From: Halobacteriovoraceae bacterium
GTDB taxonomy: Bacteria > Bdellovibrionota > Bacteriovoracia > Bacteriovoracales > Bacteriovoracaceae
Direction: 5' to 3'
Assembly: GCA_002707495.1 (NCBI GenBank)
Contig: PAMZ01000014.1
Span: forward strand, 1 to 64,000
DNA: 64,000 nt
Shown here: one piece after another, positions 7,631 through 17,002 of the stretch
Position numbering within the stretch: position 1 is the stretch's first letter
Layout of the letters: the number at the start of each line of letters is the position of its first letter
Translations under genes and position numbers: made by a program
Notes under the pieces: generated by a model
Told to the model about the DNA's origin: nothing
The model's input: the letters and a program-made list of their open reading frames with translations, nothing else
Databases searched by the model: none

Positions 7631-9867
7631 AGACGTTCTATAGGAGCAAACTTGACTAGAAATTTCTTTTTTGTCCCATCCTTAAACTTCACAACAACTT
7701 TCTCATCCCCACCACTTCCTTCAGCAGACAGAATCTTTCCAGGCCCATAAAGTTGATGAGCAACATTCGTACCTTCTGGAAACTTATAAGTTGCCTTGGT
7801 TTCAGGAATGACATAAGTAACTTCGTCACTTGCAAAATGAGTTTCTTGAGAGAAATCATCATAGTCTGAAGAAGAGGGTCTAGTTTTTTTATGACCAGAC
7901 AAGACTCCAGCGCCCTCGTATTTATCCCATTCAAAATAGTCCTCGGGAATTTCATCTATAAATCTCGATGGACCATTAAATCTAACACTCCCCCAAAGCA
8001 TCCTTCCTTGAGCAAAACAAATATATAGTTTTCTCATCGCACGAGTCATTGCGACATAGAAAAGTCGTCTTTCTTCTTCGATAGCATCTTCACCATCCTC
8101 CAAGCTTCTATAAGAAGGAAAAACTGTCTCCTCCGCACCTACGAGAAAAACATATTCATACTCTAGCCCTTTTGAGCCATGTATTGTCATCATCGAAATC
8201 TGACCTTGACCGGGCTCGCCAGTTTCAGTCTCGCTATCGAGTGTGATCGTTTCAAGAAATCCAACAAGTGACGGTTCTTCCTCATCTTCTTCATATTGTT
8301 TAATGGCATTTGAGAGTTCATCTAAGTTTTCAACTCTTGCCATGGCTTCATGAGTTCCTTCAGAATTTAGCATCTCAAGATAGCCTGACTCAGCTAATAG
8401 CTTTTCATAAACTTGACTTGGAAGTGTTCCATCTGTTAGGGCGACCTGACACTCGGTTAATATATGTAGAAAACTTCTTATTCCGCTTTTGACTTTAGTT
8501 GATAACCTTAAATGTTTATAATCGTCATAATGATCATTTATACGATGAAACATATCCCATAAGCTTGTATTGAGTTTGATAGCTTCATCTTCAATCTTTC
8601 GTATTGTCCTAGCTCCGATTCCTCTCACAGGCGTATTAATAGTTCGGGTAATAGCTAGTGCATCTTTTTCATTAACAAGGATTCTTAAATAACAAAGAAG
8701 GTCTTTTATTTCTTTGCGCTCATAGAATTTAATCCCTGCAACAACTCTATAGGGAAGTTTAATCTTCCTCAATGCATCTTCAATTAATCTAGATTGGGCA
8801 TTCGTTCTATAAAAAATTGCGATCTCATTTGGGTCTGACCCTCCCTTAATGAGCTGGGTAATTTCATGTCCGACAAACTGGGCTTCTAATTTATCATCAC
8901 GGCACTCAAGTACACGAATGGATTCTCCCTGCTCGTTATCGGTCCACATCTCTTTACCCTTACGGTTCACATTATTTCCGATCACGTGAGAGGCGGCTTC
9001 AATAATATTTTTACTTGAACGGTAGTTTTGCTCCAGTTTTATAAGGTCATACTTTGGGAACACAGACTCAAAATCGAGAATATTTCGAATATCAGCACCA
9101 CGCCAAGAATAAATTGACTGGTCTTCATCACCGACGACACAGACATTTTTTGTTCCTTGAGAGAGTAGCTTTATGAGACGAAATTGCGCTCTATTAGTAT
9201 CTTGATACTCGTCTACTAAGATGTATTGATACTTTCTTTGATATCTCTCTAAAACTTCAGAAAAATTCTCGAAAAGATTTAGTACTGCCGTAATAAGACT
9301 TCCAAAATCTACGGCATTAGATTTATGAAGTTCCGTTTCATATTCTCGAAAAAACTTAAAATACTCATCATCTAGATCTATGTCCTCTAAAGTTTCTTCA
9401 TCACTACATCCCATGTAATAACCGAGATTTTTTAGACCTTCTATATAATATTGTAGCGATGAGGGATGAAGCTCTTTTTGATTAATCCCGTACTTTCCAA
9501 GAATAGACTTTACAATGCTTTTTGACTCGGAGGCGTCGTAGATTGAAAAATTTCTGCTCAAACCTAAGTATTGGGCTTCAATACGTAAGAGTCTGGCACA
9601 AAAAGAATGAAATGTTGTTACTTGAAGTGCACCCAAGTCAACTTTAGATTGAGCTGCAACTCTCTCCCTCATTTCTCTTGCGGCTTTATTAGAAAAAGTT
9701 ACGGCTAAAATTCTATAAGGACTCACCTTATGATCATCCATTAAATACTGAATCCTTGATACGAGTGTTCTCGTTTTGCCTGAGCCTGCTCCAGCAAGAA
9801 TCATCACGGGTCCCTCTGTTTGAGTGACAGCCCTTTGCTGCTCGGAATTCAAGTGTTCAAGATTCAT
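7627..9867 (-). CDS. pcrA: UvrD/PcrA-type DNA helicase
   Basis: A 746-residue superfamily 1A 3'-5' helicase. Motifs in order: Q-type LNSEQQRAV (6-14), Walker A GAGSGKT (26-32), Ia LAVTFSNKAAREM (54-66), Walker B VDEYQDTNRAQ (218-228), III GDEDQSIYSWRGAD, IV LEQNYRS, V MTIHGSKGLE(Y)E and VI VAMTRA. Residues about 690-746 form the Tudor-like C-terminal domain of PcrA/UvrD (HQLYGPGKIL...VVVKFKDG...FLVKFA), which binds RNA polymerase in the best-studied homologues. Role: nucleotide excision repair, replication restart and removal of stalled polymerase. Start chosen at the conserved MNLEHLNSEQ, 15 bases after glmS. Confidence 0.95.
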   Translation of the reverse strand: MNLEHLNSEQQRAVTQTEGPVMILAGAGSGKTRTLVSRIQYLMDDHKVSPYRILAVTFSNKAAREMRERVAAQSKVDLGALQVTTFHSFCARLLRIEAQYLGLSRNFSIYDASESKSIVKSILGKYGINQKELHPSSLQYYIEGLKNLGYYMGCSDEETLEDIDLDDEYFKFFREYETELHKSNAVDFGSLITAVLNLFENFSEVLERYQRKYQYILVDEYQDTNRAQFRLIKLLSQGTKNVCVVGDEDQSIYSWRGADIRNILDFESVFPKYDLIKLEQNYRSSKNIIEAASHVIGNNVNRKGKEMWTDNEQGESIRVLECRDDKLEAQFVGHEITQLIKGGSDPNEIAIFYRTNAQSRLIEDALRKIKLPYRVVAGIKFYERKEIKDLLCYLRILVNEKDALAITRTINTPVRGIGARTIRKIEDEAIKLNTSLWDMFHRINDHYDDYKHLRLSTKVKSGIRSFLHILTECQVALTDGTLPSQVYEKLLAESGYLEMLNSEGTHEAMARVENLDELSNAIKQYEEDEEEPSLVGFLETITLDSETETGEPGQGQISMMTIHGSKGLEYEYVFLVGAEETVFPSYRSLEDGEDAIEEERRLFYVAMTRAMRKLYICFAQGRMLWGSVRFNGPSRFIDEIPEDYFEWDKYEGAGVLSGHKKTRPSSSDYDDFSQETHFASDEVTYVIPETKATYKFPEGTNVAHQLYGPGKILSAEGSGGDEKVVVKFKDGTKKKFLVKFAPIERL

Positions 9868-9881
9868 GATTTAAAAGCCAT

Positions 9882-11681
9882 TTATTCTACAGTAACAGAC
9901 TTGGCCAAGTTTCTTGGCTTATCTATATCAGTCCCTTTAAGTTTTGCTATATGGTAACTAAGTAGTTGTAAAACAACGTTTGAGACAATTGGTTTTAATT
10001 TTTCTACGCCAAAATAATTAACATCAAAATAAAAGTCCGAAATTTCTTTCATCTCTTCGAGATGATTTTCTCCAATGATAACCATCACTCCCTTTCTCGC
10101 TTTAACTTCTTGAGCGTTAGATAGGGTTTTTTTGTAGAGATCCGAGTTTATGATAGCAATATTAACCATTTTTTCATCAAACAGAGCAATAGGTCCGTGC
10201 TTCAACTCTCCCGAAGCATAACCTTCTGCATGAACATAAGCTATTTCTTTAAGCTTAAGCGCTCCTTCCAACGCAATCGGAAATTGATTACCTCTTCCCG
10301 TGAATATAAATCCTTTATAGTTATAAATCTCGCTAGCAATCTTTTTAATCTCTTCTTCTCTACTTAAAATGTCAGAGATAGCTTTTGAGGCATTTTGAAG
10401 TTCATTTTTAGTTTCTGTTTCTCCAAACTTGCCTGCAAAACTTTGAGAAAGCAAGTAGCCCATAACCACCATTTGAGTAAAAGCTTTTGTGCTAGCCACA
10501 CCAATCTCAGCTCCAGCCTCCAAAAGGATATTCTTGTCACAAGATCTATAAATAGTAGAGCCTTCAACATTCACTATACTATATGTTTTTAAACCGTTTT
10601 CTTTACAGTGTTGCTGACAAGCAAGTGTGTCTGCTGTTTCTCCCGACTGGGTAATAAACAAACCTACATCCCCTTTTTGTAATAGAGGAGTCTTATATCG
10701 AAATTCACTCGCAAAGTCGGTGATGGCCCTTTTTTGATTGTATGTCTCAAAAAAGTTTCTCATTAGCATTCCTGCATGCAAAGCCGTCCCACATCCAATT
10801 ATATTAAACACTCCGTGGGCATTCGTGGCTATTTGCGAGAAGGGCAACTTGAAATCTTCATCTTGCAGTCTTTTTTCTATCTTTGAAATCAATTGAGGTT
10901 GTTCAAATATTTCTTTAAGCATGAAGTGTTCAAAATTACCTTTATCAGCAACATCTTTAGAACGAGTTTCAATTTGAGTTTTATATTTACTCGAGGGATT
11001 CATTTCTGAGTCGAAAAACTTAAATTCCAAGTTTGCCCCAGGGTTACCAACACAAAGAATTCCATCTTCAGGAAAATATAATTTTGACGTATAGCCTATC
11101 AACGCATAAGGGTCAGAGGATACAAAGAACTCTCCCGCCGTTTCATTAACTCCACAAACCAAAGGTGCGGAATGCTTTATAGCGTAGAGTTTACGAGTTT
11201 TAACATGCATGACAACGAATGCAGAATTTCCCTCGACAGCATGAAATGCACTAAATATGGCTTTTTCAACATCTGCCTCCCTCTTGTAAGCCTGAGTCAC
11301 CAAAGCAAGAAAGACTTCCGTATCAGTTTCAGAGAGGAAATTATAGTCTAGGCCTGCTTTTAACTCTGAAGCATTTTCAATGATTCCATTATGAACGATA
11401 GAGAATTCCTCATTCATATGAGGGTGGGCATTAGTATCATTGACTTGTCCGTGAGTTGCCCAACGTGTATGCCCTATTCCAAATGAACTCTTTGGTTTTA
11501 CTTCATTGAGAATACTACCCAGATTTACGAGTTTCCCCTCTTTCTTAAAGAGCACTAATTTTTCATCTATGTTTAAACAGATACCCGCAGAGTCGTAGCC
11601 CCGATATTCCAGCCTGGCCAGTCCCTCCATGATCGGATCAGCCGCATCTGAAGGACCTATATATCCAACAATTCCACACAT
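9882..11681 (-). CDS. glmS: Glutamine-fructose-6-phosphate aminotransferase
   Basis: A 599-residue protein with the class II glutaminase at the N-terminus (MCGIVGYIG, Cys2 nucleophile; GIGHTRWATHG; NAHPH) and two SIS sugar-isomerase domains (FNIIGCGTALHAG; ITQSGETADT; FTGRGNQFPIALEGALKLKE). It ends with the family C-terminus DKPRNLAKSVTVE. It makes glucosamine 6-phosphate, the first committed step to UDP-GlcNAc. It sits 16 bases after glmU, so two steps of the same pathway share a transcript. No glmS ribozyme is visible in that short gap. Confidence 0.97.
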   Translation of the reverse strand: MCGIVGYIGPSDAADPIMEGLARLEYRGYDSAGICLNIDEKLVLFKKEGKLVNLGSILNEVKPKSSFGIGHTRWATHGQVNDTNAHPHMNEEFSIVHNGIIENASELKAGLDYNFLSETDTEVFLALVTQAYKREADVEKAIFSAFHAVEGNSAFVVMHVKTRKLYAIKHSAPLVCGVNETAGEFFVSSDPYALIGYTSKLYFPEDGILCVGNPGANLEFKFFDSEMNPSSKYKTQIETRSKDVADKGNFEHFMLKEIFEQPQLISKIEKRLQDEDFKLPFSQIATNAHGVFNIIGCGTALHAGMLMRNFFETYNQKRAITDFASEFRYKTPLLQKGDVGLFITQSGETADTLACQQHCKENGLKTYSIVNVEGSTIYRSCDKNILLEAGAEIGVASTKAFTQMVVMGYLLSQSFAGKFGETETKNELQNASKAISDILSREEEIKKIASEIYNYKGFIFTGRGNQFPIALEGALKLKEIAYVHAEGYASGELKHGPIALFDEKMVNIAIINSDLYKKTLSNAQEVKARKGVMVIIGENHLEEMKEISDFYFDVNYFGVEKLKPIVSNVVLQLLSYHIAKLKGTDIDKPRNLAKSVTVE

Positions 11682-11697
11682 TCAATTCTCCTAAGCC

Positions 11698-13095
11698 TTA
11701 TTTTTTCTTTAAAAATCTTGATGCCATTCCAGGCTTTGTCACCTGTCTTTCTCTGGCAATGGCAAATCCATCATCCGGAACATCTTTATTGATTGTTGAT
11801 CCAGAGCCAATATAAACTCTATCTCCAAGCTGCACAGGAGCTATCATCTGACAGTCTGATCCTATGAAGGAATCTTCTCCTATTTTTGTGAGGTGCTTAT
11901 TCGCCCCATCATAATTACAAGTAATAAAACCACATCCGATATTTGTGTTAGCGCCAATTTCCGCATCTCCGACATAAGAGAGATGAGAGACTTTCACACC
12001 TTTGTCTAATTTTGCCTTTTTAGTCTCAACGAAATTTCCGATTTTACACTCTTCTGCGACTAAGGTTCCAGGTCTAAGTCTTGCGTAAGGGCCTATCTGA
12101 CAATGAGAGTCGACTTCGACATCTTCAAAATAACATCCGGCCAACACCTTGACTTCAGTTGCCAACTTAGAATTCTTCAAAATACAGTTTGGCTCGATTA
12201 TACAATTGCTTCCCAGAATTGTTTCTCCCATAAGGTGGACACCTGGATAAATAAGACTTCCTTTACCAATCTTTACACTTTGTTCAATATATACAGAACT
12301 TGCATCAACGAATCGCACGCCTTCAGCTCTCAACGACTCTATTTTCCGACTTCGAGCGTGTCCCTCCACCATCTCAAGGTCTGCAAGATTGTTTATACCT
12401 TCGAATGACCCTGCGTCTTCAAAAAGGATAGGCTCGACTGCAAACTCCGGCTTAAATAAATCGGTGAGATAAAATTCATTTGCTTTATTATTTGAGGATA
12501 GATTAAAAATATTTTCTTTTATATGAGAGGTAGAAAGAAGATATAATGCTGAGTTAACCTCTTGAATTTTCTTAATTTCGGCCGTTGCATCTTTTTCTTC
12601 AACAATACTAAATCCTTGGTTTGATCTTACGATTCTGCCGTAGCCAGTGGGGTTGAGCGCTTGAAAACTGGCTGCAATCCCTTTTAAATTTTTTGAATGG
12701 AACATCTGGTACATCTCTTTAAATATAGACTTCTTTAAAAGAGGAGTGTCGGCACACATGATAAAGGTTAAATTTTGTTTTTCAGCATTTGCCTTTTGCT
12801 CCAAATAAACCTGCACAGCGTGCCCTGTCCCTAGTTGCTCTTTTTGATGAATAAAACCAATATTTTTACCGGGATAATTTTGTTTCACATGATCAATAAT
12901 GAGTTCTTTTTGATGACCTACGACGAGGTCAATTTCAGCCTCTAGTTTTTCACTTGCACAAAAATCTAAGACCTCATTAATGACAAAGTCTACTAAGGTC
13001 CGCCCCATGAAAGGACATAGCGGTTTAGGCATATTTAAGTTTAACCTAGTTCCCTTTCCTGCAGCCAATAATACTATATTTATTTTGTCGGCCAT
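11698..13095 (-). CDS. glmU: Bifunctional GlmU uridylyltransferase/acetyltransferase
   Basis: A 465-residue protein. The N-terminal nucleotidyltransferase domain carries LAAGKGTRL (10-18), the C-terminal half is a left-handed beta-helix of hexapeptide repeats (about 260-450) with YARLRPGT, NFVETKKA and SHLSYVGDAEIG. It acetylates glucosamine 1-phosphate and couples it to UTP to give UDP-GlcNAc for peptidoglycan and LPS. It is the first gene of a minus-strand run in which every following gene is within about 22 bases or overlaps (glmS, pcrA, AsmA-like, mtnA, ppx, cNMP-binding), so its promoter, between 13096 and about 13200, probably serves all seven. Confidence 0.96.
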   Translation of the reverse strand: MADKINIVLLAAGKGTRLNLNMPKPLCPFMGRTLVDFVINEVLDFCASEKLEAEIDLVVGHQKELIIDHVKQNYPGKNIGFIHQKEQLGTGHAVQVYLEQKANAEKQNLTFIMCADTPLLKKSIFKEMYQMFHSKNLKGIAASFQALNPTGYGRIVRSNQGFSIVEEKDATAEIKKIQEVNSALYLLSTSHIKENIFNLSSNNKANEFYLTDLFKPEFAVEPILFEDAGSFEGINNLADLEMVEGHARSRKIESLRAEGVRFVDASSVYIEQSVKIGKGSLIYPGVHLMGETILGSNCIIEPNCILKNSKLATEVKVLAGCYFEDVEVDSHCQIGPYARLRPGTLVAEECKIGNFVETKKAKLDKGVKVSHLSYVGDAEIGANTNIGCGFITCNYDGANKHLTKIGEDSFIGSDCQMIAPVQLGDRVYIGSGSTINKDVPDDGFAIARERQVTKPGMASRFLKKK

Positions 13096-13220
13096 AACGC
13101 ACTCTTTTCTACAAGATTTATTTAACTGCCCAAAATCATATCAAAAAATACTCCTTATCGCAGGCAAAAGTTAAAAGAAACCGGTTTTTTTTTCCGCAAA
13201 AATATAAAGTTCGGAAAAAA

Positions 13221-13242
13221 ATGCCCGATGAGTTAAGGGCAT
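13221..13242 (+). promoter_or_regulatory. Inverted repeat in the lon leader
   Basis: ATGCCC (13221-13226) and GGGCAT (13237-13242) form a perfect six-base inverted repeat with a ten-base loop, 43 bases before the lon start codon. It could be an operator or a leader hairpin. No CIRCE element or obvious heat-shock sigma32 promoter is visible in the 190-base glmU-lon gap. Confidence 0.35.
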
Positions 13243-13285
13243 ATGGATATGTGTATCGTTCAAAAAACTGCTGGAGGAACAAGTT

Positions 13286-15700
13286 ATGGTTACTAATTAC
13301 GAGGGTGAAAATATTGAATTTAAAGAAACGCTCCCTCTCCTGCCTATTAGAGATCTCGTTGTCTACCCTTTTATGATTCACCCCCTTTACGTTGGAAGGG
13401 AGTCTTCCATCCAAGCGGTTGAAGAGGCTATCAATAATACTGACAGGCTGATTCTATTATCATCACAAAAAGACATTCAAGCTGAAGCGCCAACTCCAAG
13501 TGAGATTTTTGATCTTGGAACTATTGCGATGATCATGAGAATGAGAAAGCTTCCTGATGGAAGATTAAAAATTCTTATTCAAGGATTAACTAAAGCTCGT
13601 ATTAAAAGCTATGAAGGAAGTGAGCCTTTCTTTAAAGTTAAAGTCGAGAAAGTAGATCCCGTTCAAGCTGAAGAGACTCAAGAAGTTATTGAAGCTTTAA
13701 TGAGAAGTGTCAGAACGAATTTAGAGCAAGTCATAAACAAAGGAAAAATCCTTTCACCAGATATTTTAATCGTACTAGAGGATATTCATAACCCAAGTCG
13801 TTTGGCGGATTTAATTTCTTCTAATATGAACCTAAGAGTCAACCAAGCTCAGGAAATTTTAGAAACTCTCAATCCAGTAGAAAGACTCAATAAAATAAAT
13901 GAGATCCTTACTTCTGAACTTCAAATTCTTGATTATCAAGAAAAAATTAAATCAACGACTACAACTGAAATTTCTAAAACACAAAAAGAATATTTTCTTA
14001 GAGAGCAGATCAAGCAAATGAAAAATGAATTAGGTGATGGTGAAGAAAAAGATGAGTTTGCTGAACTCAAAGAAAAAGTAACAAACAAGAAGATGCCGGC
14101 CGAAGTAGAAAAAGAGTGCTTAAAGCAACTTGCAAGACTTGAGCGTATGCATCCTGATTCGAGTGAATCGAGCATTATGAGAAACTACCTTGAGTGGATG
14201 ATCGATCTACCATGGAAAGAAAGAACTCAAGAAATCACTGACCTTAGCTTCGCTATGGATACATTAAACGAAGATCATTTCGATCTTTCAAAAATCAAAG
14301 AAAGAATTTTAGAGTTCTTAGCAGTAAGAAGCCTTAAAGGTGGAAAGATTAAAGGCCCCATTCTTTGTTTTTCAGGTCCTCCGGGAGTTGGGAAAACTTC
14401 ACTTGGAAAATCTATTGCAAAAGCTACCGGAAGGGAGTTTGTAAGAATCAGTCTCGGTGGTGTCAAAGATGAGTCTGAAATCAGAGGACACAGAAGAACT
14501 TACGTAGGTTCAATGCCTGGAAGATTCATTCAAGCGATGAAACAAGCAAAGACAACAAACCCAGTCATTATGCTGGATGAAATTGATAAACTTGGATCAG
14601 ACTATAAGGGAGATCCATCAAGTGCATTACTAGAAGTTCTGGACCCTGAACAAAATCAATCATTTAGAGATCATTACTTAAATGTACCTTATGATCTTTC
14701 TAATGTTATGTTCATTGCAACGGCTAACGTCTTAGAAAATATCCCAGGACCTTTAAGAGATAGAATGGAAGTTATTAATCTTTCTGGCTATACACAGGAA
14801 GAAAAATTAGAAATTTCTCGTCAATATCTCATTCCAAAACAAATGGATGAGAATGGTATAAATGAAGAGCATATTGAATTTCATGACGAAGGAGTCATGA
14901 GTGTAATCGATGGCTTTACAAGAGAGGCTGGTCTTAGAAACTTAGAAAGACAAATCGGTGCTCTTTGTAGAAAAGTTGCTAAGAAAATTGCGACGGGTGA
15001 AAATGCAAAAACACATATCATTTCAGATACGGTAGAAAACCTCTTAGGACCAGCTCTTTACTCAAAAGAAGATGGGAAGGAATATGATGAGGTTGGAGTC
15101 GCGACCGGACTAGCCTGGACTGCAGCCGGTGGAGAAATTCTCTTCATCGAAGCCACTCAGATGAAAGGTAAAGGTGTCACTTTAACTGGTCAGTTGGGTG
15201 ACGTCATGAAAGAGTCTGCTCAGGCAGCTTTTGGATATATCAGAAGCCATGCTGAAGCCTTAGGCATAGAAGAAGATATTTTTGATGAAAGAGAGATTCA
15301 TATCCATCTTCCAGCAGGTGCCATACCTAAAGATGGGCCTAGTGCGGGGATCACGCTGGCTACAACGATTGTATCCTTATTGACGGGAACACTTGTTTCA
15401 AAAGATATTGCGATGACAGGCGAGATCACACTAACAGGAAAGGTTCTGCCAGTAGGAGGCATCAAAGAGAAGGCTCTAGCAGCCATGAGAATGGGGATTG
15501 AAACAATTATCATTCCATGGAAAAACCAAAAAGACTTAGTGGACATACCTGACGAATTTAGACGTAAGCTTAACTTCGTACCGGTGAAAAACTTTCAAGA
15601 GGTACTAGAAGTGGCAATACTTGACTGGGAACCTCATATAAAAGGTTTCAAGAAGAAGTCCAACAAACCAACTCGCAAAGAAAGCTCACTAGCAGCATAA
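13286..15700 (+). CDS. lon: ATP-dependent protease Lon
   Basis: An 804-residue LonA protease of normal length. The N-terminal substrate-recognition domain begins LPLLPIRDLVVYPFM (16-30). A coiled linker (about 210-310) leads to the AAA+ module with Walker A GPPGVGKTS (364-372) and Walker B VIMLDEIDK. The C-terminal peptidase has the Ser-Lys dyad Ser686 (PKDGPSAG) and Lys729 (GGIKEKALAA). It degrades misfolded and regulatory proteins in the cytoplasm. GGAGGAAC precedes the ATG, and a strong terminator follows. It is divergent from glmU and appears monocistronic. Confidence 0.98.
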   Translation: MVTNYEGENIEFKETLPLLPIRDLVVYPFMIHPLYVGRESSIQAVEEAINNTDRLILLSSQKDIQAEAPTPSEIFDLGTIAMIMRMRKLPDGRLKILIQGLTKARIKSYEGSEPFFKVKVEKVDPVQAEETQEVIEALMRSVRTNLEQVINKGKILSPDILIVLEDIHNPSRLADLISSNMNLRVNQAQEILETLNPVERLNKINEILTSELQILDYQEKIKSTTTTEISKTQKEYFLREQIKQMKNELGDGEEKDEFAELKEKVTNKKMPAEVEKECLKQLARLERMHPDSSESSIMRNYLEWMIDLPWKERTQEITDLSFAMDTLNEDHFDLSKIKERILEFLAVRSLKGGKIKGPILCFSGPPGVGKTSLGKSIAKATGREFVRISLGGVKDESEIRGHRRTYVGSMPGRFIQAMKQAKTTNPVIMLDEIDKLGSDYKGDPSSALLEVLDPEQNQSFRDHYLNVPYDLSNVMFIATANVLENIPGPLRDRMEVINLSGYTQEEKLEISRQYLIPKQMDENGINEEHIEFHDEGVMSVIDGFTREAGLRNLERQIGALCRKVAKKIATGENAKTHIISDTVENLLGPALYSKEDGKEYDEVGVATGLAWTAAGGEILFIEATQMKGKGVTLTGQLGDVMKESAQAAFGYIRSHAEALGIEEDIFDEREIHIHLPAGAIPKDGPSAGITLATTIVSLLTGTLVSKDIAMTGEITLTGKVLPVGGIKEKALAAMRMGIETIIIPWKNQKDLVDIPDEFRRKLNFVPVKNFQEVLEVAILDWEPHIKGFKKKSNKPTRKESSLAA

Positions 15701-15703
15701 AAC

Positions 15704-15732
15704 AAAAGGGAAGCATCGCTTCCCTTTTTACT
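15704..15732 (+). terminator. Rho-independent terminator of lon
   Basis: The stem AAAAGGGAAGC / GCTTCCCTTTT (11 base pairs, three-base loop ATC) is followed by a T-rich tail. It starts three bases after the lon stop codon, and the A-rich arm makes it potentially bidirectional. Confidence 0.9.
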
Positions 15733-15788
15733 TTTTAATTCCTATTATATTCAATAAGATAAACAATGAACTAAGCAAGGAAGCTGGT

Positions 15789-16166
15789 GTGCAATATAGA
15801 ATACTCATTGTCGACGATTCAGACTTTTCCCGAACAACCATATCTAATATGCTTACAGATGAAAAATATCATGTGATCGGTGAAGCAGCCAGTGCTAAGG
15901 AGGCAATAAGTATTTTACGAGATCGTAAAGCCCATCTTGCAATCATAGATATAGTCATGCCAGAAGTAAGTGGAATTGAGCTTGCAGAATATATTACAGA
16001 AAATTTTCAAAATACTGCCATTATTATGGTCTCATCTTTGGCCCAGGAAAGTGTAGTTATCGACTCTATCTCATCAGGAGCATCTGATTTTCTACAAAAA
16101 CCTTTTAAAAAAGAAGACCTTCTCACTTCTATTGATAAAATCTTGGCTGATATTCAGGAGGAATAA
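15789..16166 (+). CDS. CheY-like single-domain response regulator
   Basis: A 125-residue receiver domain with nothing attached. The acidic pair Asp9/Asp10 (LIVDDSDF), phosphoacceptor Asp54 (IIDIVMPEVSG), the conserved Ser/Thr region (MVSSL) and Lys104 (LQKPF) are all present. Start is GTG at 15789 with AAGGAAG upstream. It ends exactly where the next gene begins, so the two are a coupled pair. No histidine kinase is in the window, so its input and output are unknown; the CheC/CheX-like partner hints at chemotaxis-type signalling. Confidence 0.9.
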   Translation: MQYRILIVDDSDFSRTTISNMLTDEKYHVIGEAASAKEAISILRDRKAHLAIIDIVMPEVSGIELAEYITENFQNTAIIMVSSLAQESVVIDSISSGASDFLQKPFKKEDLLTSIDKILADIQEE

Positions 16167-16646
16167 ATGTTAGAAAGAAATTCTATCGATTTTAAACATC
16201 TTCAAAGTCAACTTGCTCAAGCGGTGCCGGGAGAAGTCAGTATTTACAATCAGGCTTATTTGATAGCTCATACGCCTCTTATAAGGACTCATGTGTTTCA
16301 CCCTAAAACAAAGAATGAACTTGCGATTTCATTTGAGCTCAATGGTGATCTAGAAGGATATTTTGTCTGCTACCTAGATATGGAACCTGATGAAATGACT
16401 GGTGGTAATTTTCATTTTTTCCAGTCTCTTTATATTGAAAGTATGAATATCGTATTAGGAAAATTCCTTACTAACTTTGAAAGGGAAACGGACTTTATGA
16501 GTACAATTAGTTTTCCAGATATTCAGCCCCAAAAAATTGAGAATATAGAAGCTAATGCAAGTTCATTTGAAAAATATTGCTGTAGTTATAAATTAGTCAG
16601 CAAATTAAAAGAATATGATTGTCGAATCAACCTCATGTTAAAATAA
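16167..16646 (+). CDS. Possible CheC/CheX-family phosphatase-like protein
   Basis: A 159-residue protein immediately after a CheY-like gene (no intergenic base). The segment GYFVCYLDMEPDEMTGG followed at about 30 residues by IESMNIVLGKFLTNF recalls the CheC/CheX/FliY pattern, where a strand (xxllfD) is followed by a helix with E-x2-N-I-x-x-G that carries the phosphatase residues. The match is weak, the rest of the protein is not diagnostic, and the second motif copy of CheC is absent. Inference from gene pairing plus this motif: it dephosphorylates or binds the adjacent receiver. It could be an unrelated lineage-specific protein. Confidence 0.5.
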   Translation: MLERNSIDFKHLQSQLAQAVPGEVSIYNQAYLIAHTPLIRTHVFHPKTKNELAISFELNGDLEGYFVCYLDMEPDEMTGGNFHFFQSLYIESMNIVLGKFLTNFERETDFMSTISFPDIQPQKIENIEANASSFEKYCCSYKLVSKLKEYDCRINLMLK

Positions 16647-16654
16647 GGATTAAT

Positions 16655-16993
16655 ATGCTTTCATTATTTTTAAAGTCTCTTATCGCGTTTACTATCAGCT
16701 TTGTTGTACTTTCTTTTCATATTCAGAAAAAGCCCATCTTTTATCACTTAACTGAAATCATGGGTCCCCTGGGGACTGATATTCAAAAAAGTATTGGTAA
16801 AAGCGTTAAAAGAGGAATGAAGAAGTCTTCCGAAATCGGACAAGACTTTATTCAAAATAATAAGCCAGAGTATCAAGACTATGTCGAAAGTAAACGAAGC
16901 AGTGGAAAACTTGGTCATTCAAAAGAAACTGTGCTCGAAGAAATTCGAAAAGAAGAAAAAAGAAAACTGGACGAATTGATTAACAGCAATTAA
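16655..16993 (+). CDS. Small membrane-anchored protein, unknown function
   Basis: A 112-residue protein whose ATG at 16655 has AAGGAT upstream; a longer reading from 16619 overlaps the previous gene and lacks a ribosome site. Residues 4-24 form one membrane segment. The remainder is a very charged, mostly helical tail (KSVKRGMKKS..., EEIRKEEKRKLDELI) likely on the cytoplasmic side, given the lysines that follow the segment. It lies between the CheY-like pair and ccoI, nine bases before the latter. No family recognised. Confidence 0.65.
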   Translation: MLSLFLKSLIAFTISFVVLSFHIQKKPIFYHLTEIMGPLGTDIQKSIGKSVKRGMKKSSEIGQDFIQNNKPEYQDYVESKRSSGKLGHSKETVLEEIRKEEKRKLDELINSN

Positions 16994-17002
16994 TTACAGG
17001 TC

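Noticed and set aside
9882..11697. glmS ribozyme upstream of glmS
   Set aside because: Only 16 bases separate glmU and glmS, far too few for the ribozyme.
13936..15546. Serine/leucine-rich minus-strand frames opposite lon
   Set aside because: They mirror the codon pattern of lon and have no ribosome sites or family resemblance.
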